Shown in pieces: positions 1 to 5,013 of a stretch of DNA of 5,013 nt; within the stretch, counting starts at the first letter, position 1, and each line of letters opens with the position of its first letter. The stretch comes from an uncultured Collinsella sp. GTDB lineage: Bacteria; Actinomycetota; Coriobacteriia; Coriobacteriales; Coriobacteriaceae. The notes below the pieces were generated by a model that searched no databases, was not told the origin of the DNA, and worked only from the letters and a program-made list of their open reading frames with translations. The stretch covers positions 1 through 5,013 of the forward strand of contig CAUDDU010000090.1 in the NCBI GenBank assembly GCA_958448375.1. The letters are read 5' to 3'. The translations under genes were made by a program, and so were the position numbers.

Positions 1-680
1 AACTCCATGACCTTGTTCTTGACGTAGCCCTTGGCAAAGACGGCGCGGATGATGGCGAGCGCCACATCGTGCGGGCCGACGCCGGGGCGCGGAGCGCCCG
101 TGAGGTAGATGGCGACGACGCCGGGATAGGCGACATCGTAGGTGTCGCGCAGCAGCTGCTTTGCCAGCTCGCCGCCGCCCTCGCCCACGGCCATGGTGCC
201 CAGGGCGCCGTAGCGGGTGTGCGAGTCGGAGCCCAAGATCATCTTGCCGCAGCCGGCGAAGTTCTCACGCATAAAGGAGTGGATGACGGCGATGTGCGGC
301 GGGACGAAAATGCCGCCGTATTTTTTGGCCGCGGAAAGGCCAAAGACATGGTCGTCCTCGTTGATGGTGCCGCCCACGGCGCACAGCGAGTTGTGGCAGT
401 TGGTGAGCACGTAAGGCAGCGGGAACTGCTCCATGCCCGAGGCACGCGCCGTTTGGATGATGCCGACAAAGGTGATGTCGTGGCTCGCCATGGCGTCGAA
501 GCGGATCTTGAGCGCCTCGGGATCTCCGGACGTATTGTGTGCCTGGAGGATCGAATACGCGATGGTGCCACGCTTGGCATCCTCGGGCGTCTGCGTAATA
601 CCGCGCTCGGCAGCCTCGGCCGCAGGCACAACCTCGCTGCCGCCGCGCAGGTAGATGCCGTCCTCGTACAGCTTGACCAT
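1..680 (-). CDS. Aconitase-superfamily hydratase, N-terminal part (runs off the window)
   Basis: These are the first 226 codons of a hydro-lyase of the aconitase/isopropylmalate isomerase superfamily. Such enzymes use a [4Fe-4S] cluster to dehydrate and rehydrate hydroxy-acids in the cytoplasm. The diagnostic motif is GSDSHT at residues 150-155, matching the Asp-Ser-His active-site triplet of aconitase, followed by a glycine-rich stretch ([13 protein letters not shown], about 158-170). [12 protein letters not shown] (93-104) and [15 protein letters not shown] (126-140) also fit the first domain. The cluster-binding cysteines lie further on in this family and are outside the window. The start at 680 is chosen because GGGAG (686-690) sits 5 nt upstream and the protein opens naturally with [11 protein letters not shown]. 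The opening resembles the large hydratases of gut Firmicutes and Actinobacteria that are annotated only as 'hydratase', which is recollection and not a search result. Substrate is unknown, so neither acnA nor leuC is assigned. It is not evidently part of the chaperone operon upstream. Confidence 0.85.
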   Translation of the reverse strand, partial: MVKLYEDGIYLRGGSEVVPAAEAAERGITQTPEDAKRGTIAYSILQAHNTSGDPEALKIRFDAMASHDITFVGIIQTARASGMEQFPLPYVLTNCHNSLCAVGGTINEDDHVFGLSAAKKYGGIFVPPHIAVIHSFMRENFAGCGKMILGSDSHTRYGALGTMAVGEGGGELAKQLLRDTYDVAYPGVVAIYLTGAPRPGVGPHDVALAIIRAVFAKGYVKNKVME

Positions 681-695
681 ACTGTCTCCCACTCT

Positions 696-712
696 GCCCG
701 AAAGGCTCGGGC
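696..712 (-). promoter_or_regulatory. Small hairpin in the hydratase leader
   Basis: GCCCGA (696-701) and TCGGGC (707-712) form a 6-bp perfect stem with a 5-nt loop. It lies 5 nt upstream of the Shine-Dalgarno sequence GGGAG at 686-690. No run of T follows on either strand, so it is not a convincing terminator. It could affect ribosome access or mRNA stability, but that is inference from position alone. Confidence 0.3.
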
Positions 713-750
713 GCATAGCATACATTCATTCAATATCGTGCCATAGAACA

Positions 751-798
751 GTTGCGAGTGGGTTGCGAATCTGCACGTTCACTTTATCTCGGTAAAGT
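751..798. promoter_or_regulatory. Possible regulatory repeats upstream of the hydratase
   Basis: Two short symmetric elements sit 70-120 bp upstream of the hydratase start. GTTGCGA occurs twice as a direct repeat (751-757 and 762-768) with an 11-bp period, about one helical turn. ACTTTA (781-786) and TAAAGT (793-798) form a perfect inverted repeat with a 6-bp spacer. Both are plausible protein-binding sites for control of the hydratase. No convincing -35/-10 pair could be matched, and the repeats are short enough to arise by chance. Confidence 0.25.
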
Positions 799-837
799 AA
801 AGGACGAGCCCCTTGCATCACTCTCCTAACAAGGAGT

Positions 838-947
838 GTCCCAAAGTGCCGGCACAAAAGGAACGTCCCCAAGTGCCAAATGCCGCAAGAATGTCCCCTT
901 TGACTAGTCATTTAAGAACGTCCCCAATGACTACCCTGCCGTATCCG
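838..947. repeat. REP-like element of two diverged 55-bp tandem units with palindromic cores
   Basis: The motif GTCCC occurs four times at near-constant spacing, starting at 838, 865, 893 and 920 (steps of 27, 28 and 27). The larger period is 55 bp, giving units 838-892 and 893-947. Each unit has the plan GTCCC, a 10-bp perfect palindrome, GAACGTCCCCAA, the first half of the same palindrome again, and then TGCCG. The palindromes differ completely: GTGCCGGCAC (846-855) in the first unit and TGACTAGTCA (901-910) in the second. The repeated half-site matches its own unit: GTGCC (873-877) and TGACTA (928-933). Each unit can therefore fold two alternative hairpins. The look is that of REP/BIME-type elements mobilised by RAYT transposases, but no transposase gene is present here and that origin is inferred. 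Confidence 0.6.
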
Positions 948-985
948 GAGCAAGGCAACGCCGCAGGTAGAGGACGGACAGCGAG

Positions 986-1083
986 CGACGTCCAGAGCGA
1001 ACAAGTTGGCATGAAAAAGGCAAGGCATAGACCTTCTGGTCATGCCTTGCCTTTTGAATGACAAATTGTCGCTCTGGACGTCG
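986..1083. repeat. 98-nt near-palindrome surrounding the hspR terminator
   Basis: The outer arms are a 15-bp perfect inverted repeat, CGACGTCCAGAGCGA at 986-1000 and its complement at 1069-1083. Inside them, 1001-1014 and 1056-1068 pair imperfectly, with about nine matches and one bulge. The centre is the long perfect terminator stem described separately. The whole stretch can fold into one cruciform or hairpin with arms of about 46 nt. This is far more symmetry than a simple rho-independent terminator needs, and may mean a small palindromic mobile element or a composite terminator and processing site. Confidence 0.65.
1014..1055 (-). terminator. Rho-independent terminator of the chaperone operon (possibly bidirectional)
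   Basis: A 14-bp perfect stem joins 1015-1028 (AAAAGGCAAGGCAT) and 1042-1055. After one bulged A at 1029, an inner stem GACC/GGTC (1030-1033 with 1038-1041) closes on the tetraloop TTCT. Read on the minus strand, the stem ends in five T residues (1018-1014), the classic signal for transcripts leaving hspR. The plus-strand reading ends in four T residues, so it could also stop transcription from the other side. It lies about 70 bp beyond the hspR stop. Confidence 0.85.
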
Positions 1084-1097
1084 AGCAGCGTCGGCCC

Positions 1098-1125
1098 GTT
1101 ACGCGGTTTGGTAAAACCGCGTAAC
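1098..1125 (-). other. Perfect 12-bp hairpin overlapping the hspR stop codon
   Basis: GTTACGCGGTTT (1098-1109) and AAACCGCGTAAC (1114-1125) form a perfect 12-bp stem with a GGTA loop on the plus strand. The arm ends at the last base of the hspR stop codon TAG (1127-1125, minus strand). Neither strand has a T run after the stem (the minus strand continues GGGCCGAC), so it is not a standard intrinsic terminator. It may protect the 3' end of the chaperone mRNA from exonucleases or act with the terminator downstream; both roles are inference. Confidence 0.6.
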
Positions 1126-1541
1126 TACAAATCCCCGCCGGCGCCCAGCAGCTTGCGCATGACTTGCTCGGGGTTAACTGAGCCGTCGCGCGGGGCCAGG
1201 GCGGTGATCTTCTTTTGCATCTTGTACTCGTGCAGCTCGTCCTCGAGCTGGCGTACGCGGGCGCGGAGCTTCTCGTTCTCGCGTTCGCGCTCCTCGGCAC
1301 GCTCCTTCATATCGAGGATGCGCACCACGCCGGCGAGGTTGATGCCCTCGTCGGTCAGTTGGTTGATGAGCTCCAGGCGCTCGATATCGGCACGCGAATA
1401 CAGACGCGTGTTGCCGCCCGAGCGCTGGGGATTCACCAAGCCTTTGGACTCGTAGACGCGCAGAGTCTGCGGGTGCATGCCGGTCAGCTCGGCCGCCACG
1501 CTGATCATGTACAGCGGTTTGTTCCTATTGTCCTCGGCCAT
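1125..1541 (-). CDS. hspR: HspR, MerR-family heat-shock repressor
   Basis: This 138-residue protein is the transcriptional repressor typical of actinobacterial dnaK operons. The N-terminus is a MerR-type winged helix-turn-helix (about residues 11-80): YMISVAAELTGMHPQTLRVYESKGL is the DNA-reading helix pair, and GGNTRLYSRADIERLELINQL is the wing and following helix. Residues about 79-110 (KERAEERERENEKLRARVRQLEDEL) are a charged heptad-like coiled coil that should form the dimer. The length fits known HspR proteins (about 125-150 residues), and there is no cysteine or metal site. In characterised relatives HspR binds inverted repeats called HAIR upstream of dnaK with DnaK as co-repressor, closing a feedback loop. 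Being last in the same operon fits autoregulation. The start at 1541 is preceded by CAGG 4 nt away, with a second purine run AAGGGG further up. The dnaK promoter is outside the window, so its operator cannot be inspected. Confidence 0.96.
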   Translation of the reverse strand: MAEDNRNKPLYMISVAAELTGMHPQTLRVYESKGLVNPQRSGGNTRLYSRADIERLELINQLTDEGINLAGVVRILDMKERAEERERENEKLRARVRQLEDELHEYKMQKKITALAPRDGSVNPEQVMRKLLGAGGDL

Positions 1542-1613
1542 GCTACCTGACCCCTTTCCGTCTCGTTATCGTCCATCATAAGCCCGTGGGCGCGGGCGTG
1601 CGCCGCGACCGCC

Positions 1614-2579
1614 CTAGTACGTCGCCTTGTAACGGTTGACCTTCTCGCGATAGTCGCGTGTGTCGGTCTCGCGCAGCTTGGTCATGGCATCGCGCTCGTC
1701 ATCGGATAGGTTCGTGGGGACCTGCACCTTGATCTCGACGAGCAGCGCGCCTGTGCGGCCACGGTGCTTAACGTCGGGCGCCCCCATTTCCTTAAAGCGG
1801 AACTTCTTGCCCGTCTGGGTACCCGCGGGCACCTTCAGACGAACCGTCGCACCGCCGGGCGTCGGCACGTCCACCGTGCAGCCGAGCGCCGCCTCGTAGA
1901 CCGAGACCGGTACCTCCATGGTCACGTCGGCACCTTTGCGCTTAAACAGCGGGTGCTCCTCCACATGCGTGGTCACGACCAGGTCGCCGCGCTCGCCGCC
2001 GGCAACGCCATACTCGCCGCGACGCTTGTAGCGCAGCTTGCCGCCGTCGACCGCACCCGCAGGCACCGAGACCGTAATGGTCTGCTGCTCACCTGTCGAG
2101 GGAATGCGATAGGTGACCTTGTGCGTCACACCGCGAAACGCGTCCTCGGCCGTCACATCGACGGTCAGCGACAGGTCGCCGCCCTTGCGAGCACGGCTGC
2201 GGCCAGCGCCGGCACCGGCAGCGCCCGCAGCCCCGGCAAAGCCCGAGCCCCAATCGCTGCCCCAGGCGCCGTTGCCGCTAAAGATGCTGTCGAAGATGTC
2301 GCCCCAGCCGCTGGCACCCGCGCCGGCACCGTAGCCGCCGCCATACGCGCCGCCCGCGCCCGGCATACCGCCAAACATGAGCATCTGGTCGTACTCTTTG
2401 CGCTTCTTCTCGTCCGAAAGCGTCTCATAGGCCTCGCTGATCTCCTTAAACTTGGCCTCGTCGCCGCCGGCATCGGGGTGATATTTTTGCGCGAGCTTGC
2501 GAAACGCGCTCTTGATCTCTTTGTCGGAGGCGCTCTTGGATACGCCCAGGATGTCATAGAAGGTTTTGCCTGCAGCCAT
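1614..2579 (-). CDS. dnaJ: DnaJ-family co-chaperone without zinc finger (CbpA-like, type II)
   Basis: This 321-residue Hsp40 delivers unfolded substrates to DnaK and stimulates its ATPase in the cytoplasm. The J domain spans about residues 6-68 with the essential HPD at 34-36. It is followed by a long Gly/Ala/Phe linker (about 69-126) containing DIFDSIF (94-100). The C-terminal substrate-binding domains begin near 133 ([18 protein letters not shown]) and include [23 protein letters not shown] and [33 protein letters not shown] repeats. The four CxxCxGxG zinc-binding motifs of classical DnaJ are absent, and the only cysteine is in ALGCTVDV, so the domain layout is that of CbpA/type II J-proteins. 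The start at 2579 is preferred over the in-frame ATG at 2612. AGGAGAGGAG (2585-2594) stands 5 nt before 2579, and the extra 11 residues ([11 protein letters not shown]) do not belong to a J domain. It follows grpE and precedes hspR by 72 bp. A genome copy of zinc-finger DnaJ may exist elsewhere. Confidence 0.95.
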   Translation of the reverse strand: MAAGKTFYDILGVSKSASDKEIKSAFRKLAQKYHPDAGGDEAKFKEISEAYETLSDEKKRKEYDQMLMFGGMPGAGGAYGGGYGAGAGASGWGDIFDSIFSGNGAWGSDWGSGFAGAAGAAGAGAGRSRARKGGDLSLTVDVTAEDAFRGVTHKVTYRIPSTGEQQTITVSVPAGAVDGGKLRYKRRGEYGVAGGERGDLVVTTHVEEHPLFKRKGADVTMEVPVSVYEAALGCTVDVPTPGGATVRLKVPAGTQTGKKFRFKEMGAPDVKHRGRTGALLVEIKVQVPTNLSDDERDAMTKLRETDTRDYREKVNRYKATY

Positions 2580-2584
2580 CGTAG

Positions 2585-2594
2585 CTCCTCTCCT
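2585..2594 (-). promoter_or_regulatory. Shine-Dalgarno site that fixes the dnaJ start
   Basis: On the minus strand AGGAGAGGAG ends 5 nt before the ATG at 2579. The alternative upstream ATG at 2612 would place this site inside the coding region, so the shorter protein is chosen. Confidence 0.8.
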
Positions 2595-2652
2595 GTTACG
2601 TCCGCCGCCCATGCAGACGACGGTTCATGCTTTCATATGGCACTAGGCCAGA

Positions 2653-2682
2653 AAGGGCCCCGGGTGTTGCCCCGGGGCCCTT
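2653..2682 (-). terminator. Strong GC hairpin between grpE and dnaJ (intergenic terminator/attenuator)
   Basis: AAGGGCCCCGGG (2653-2664) and its complement (2671-2682) make a 12-bp perfect, almost all G:C stem with a 6-nt loop. It begins 5 nt after the grpE stop codon (2690-2688). On the minus strand the descending arm ends in CCCTTTCTGG, a short and broken T run, so termination is probably partial. It is placed to lower expression of dnaJ and hspR relative to dnaK and grpE, or to stabilise the 3' end of a processed dnaK-grpE message. No clear promoter is visible between it and dnaJ. Confidence 0.7.
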
Positions 2683-2687
2683 CTCAA

Positions 2688-3530
2688 TTACTCCTCGGTG
2701 CTCTCGGCCGTATCGGCCGTAGCATCCTCGGGCGCCGCTTCGGGCTCCGGTGCGGGGCGCTTCTCGCCACCGTAGGTCACCGTCACCATCGCGGAACGCA
2801 GGATGCGATCCGCCATGCGGTAGCCCTTCTGGTACACATCGTTGACGGTCTCGTCGTACTGCGACGCGTCCTCGACGCGACCCACGGCCTGGTGCTCGAG
2901 CGGATCGAACGCCTCGCCCTTGGGGTCGATTGGCTCAACGCCCTCGTGCGCGAACACGTCGAGCAGCTTGGCATGTACCGCGTCAACGCCATCGACGAAC
3001 TGCTTAAAGTCGTCGGAAAGCTCTTGACTGCGGGCATGGTCAATCGCGCGCTCGATATCGTCGATCACCGGCAACAGCGCGGTGACAAGCTTCTCGGTCG
3101 CGCGCTCGCGCTCGGCGATACGCTCATTGGCGGTGCGGCGACGGAAGTTCTCCCAGTCGGCCTGCAGACGGGCGGTGCGCTCGGTGGCGTCCTTTGCCTT
3201 GTCCTCTGCGGCCTTCTGAGCCTCTGCCGCAGCATCGAGCTCGCTGCGCACGTCGGCGAGCTCCTTTTGGGCCTGCTCGAACTTGAGCTTAAAGTCGTTG
3301 TCGGCGGCTTCCTCACCGGCGCGGATAGCAGCTTCCACCATCTCGTCCTCGGTCATCGTCGCCTCCTTGTTGGAATCCTCTACCTGGTTCTCGGCAGCCT
3401 CGGCGGCCGCGGCCTCGTTGGCCTCGGTATCGTCGACGGCCTCTACGGGAATCTTCACGTCCTTCTCCTCAGAGTCAACGGGGGCGGCGCCAGCGGCAGC
3501 CGCCTCCGTGCGAGCTTTACGGGCGGACAT
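2688..3530 (-). CDS. grpE: GrpE, nucleotide exchange factor for DnaK
   Basis: This 280-residue protein releases ADP from DnaK so that the chaperone can rebind ATP. The N-terminal third is acidic and Ala/Glu-rich and probably disordered (1-78). A long helix for dimerisation follows (about 79-150) with the family motif QADWENFRRR at 123-132, then the helix pair with LLPVIDDIERAID (152-164). The DnaK-contacting beta domain runs from about 197 to 253: GEAFDPLEHQAVGRVED and DVYQKGYRMADRILRSAMVTV are close to the GrpE signature. An acidic, proline-rich tail (254-280) ends the protein. The start at 3530 is 2 bp beyond the dnaK stop codon, with GAGGA inside the dnaK end serving as ribosome site, which suggests translational coupling. 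The total is long for GrpE (commonly about 180-235 residues). An internal ATG at codon 59 (3356) has a better Shine-Dalgarno sequence and would give 222 residues, so the start is uncertain. Confidence 0.97.
   Translation of the reverse strand: MSARKARTEAAAAGAAPVDSEEKDVKIPVEAVDDTEANEAAAAEAAENQVEDSNKEATMTEDEMVEAAIRAGEEAADNDFKLKFEQAQKELADVRSELDAAAEAQKAAEDKAKDATERTARLQADWENFRRRTANERIAERERATEKLVTALLPVIDDIERAIDHARSQELSDDFKQFVDGVDAVHAKLLDVFAHEGVEPIDPKGEAFDPLEHQAVGRVEDASQYDETVNDVYQKGYRMADRILRSAMVTVTYGGEKRPAPEPEAAPEDATADTAESTEE
3362..3368 (-). promoter_or_regulatory. Consensus Shine-Dalgarno inside grpE, before an in-frame ATG
   Basis: On the minus strand AAGGAGG lies exactly 5 nt before the ATG at 3356-3354, in the grpE frame. 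Starting there gives MTEDEMVEAAIRAGEE and a 222-residue GrpE. This is the strongest ribosome site in the window and is either the true start or a second start producing a short isoform. Confidence 0.6.
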
Positions 3531-3532
3531 GA

Positions 3533-5013
<1,481 letters not shown>

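Noticed and set aside
69..746. 225-codon plus-strand open frame
   Set aside because: It is antisense to the hydratase, whose minus-strand translation carries the aconitase motif; the plus product is low-complexity Ala/Gly/Val/Arg.
838..933. CRISPR-like array suggested by the regular 27-28 bp spacing
   Set aside because: The constant part is only 5-12 bp, the intervening sequence is palindromic and related between units, and there are no cas genes.
726..1061. Short open frames in the intergenic region (minus 726-911, plus 813-1061)
   Set aside because: They run through the repeat units and hairpins, have no good ribosome site, and resemble no family. The repeats explain the sequence better.
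1542..1613. Internal promoter or terminator between dnaJ and hspR
   Set aside because: TATGAT on the minus strand near 1575-1580 resembles a -10 box but has no -35 partner at proper spacing. The GCCCG/CGGGC stem at 1582-1597 is only 5 bp with no T run.
2580..2612. Longer DnaJ starting at 2612
   Set aside because: The extra 11 residues are not part of a J domain, and the strong Shine-Dalgarno sequence lies between the two ATGs, in front of the downstream one.

Overview
The window looks like chromosomal DNA from a GC-rich actinobacterium, most likely class Coriobacteriia and possibly Collinsella or a relative. The gene order dnaK-grpE-dnaJ-hspR with a MerR-family HspR is an actinobacterial heat-shock arrangement. 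The genus is inferred from overall protein character and from the GTCCCC-type intergenic repeats; it was not tested by alignment. All genes are read from the minus strand, so transcription runs from high to low coordinates.

Positions 5013 to 1125 hold a heat-shock chaperone operon. It starts with dnaK, cut by the window edge and lacking roughly its first 140 residues. Next come grpE (2 bp after the dnaK stop), dnaJ (after a 108-bp gap with a very strong hairpin) and hspR (after a 72-bp gap). DnaK is the ATP-dependent Hsp70, GrpE exchanges its nucleotide, DnaJ delivers substrates and stimulates ATP hydrolysis, and HspR is expected to repress the operon with DnaK as co-repressor. The dnaK promoter and any HspR (HAIR) operator lie outside the window. 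Two points stand out. GrpE has a consensus Shine-Dalgarno sequence in front of an internal ATG at residue 59. The operon's DnaJ lacks the cysteine zinc-finger domain, so it is a CbpA-like (type II) J-protein.

Positions 681-1124 hold no convincing gene but are unusually structured. Reading + coordinates downward, there is a 12-bp hairpin overlapping the hspR stop and then a 98-nt near-palindrome with a terminator at its centre. Next is a REP-like element of two diverged 55-bp units, each with its own palindromic core, and then the leader of the next gene with small direct and inverted repeats. Positions 680 to 1 hold the first 226 codons of an aconitase/isopropylmalate-isomerase superfamily hydratase whose substrate cannot be read from this fragment. 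It has its own ribosome binding site and is separated from the chaperone operon by terminator-like structures, so it is probably an independent transcription unit.

No tRNA, rRNA, CRISPR array, transposase or integration site was seen. The coding part is a well-known heat-shock operon. The least explained sequence is the intergenic block 838-1125.
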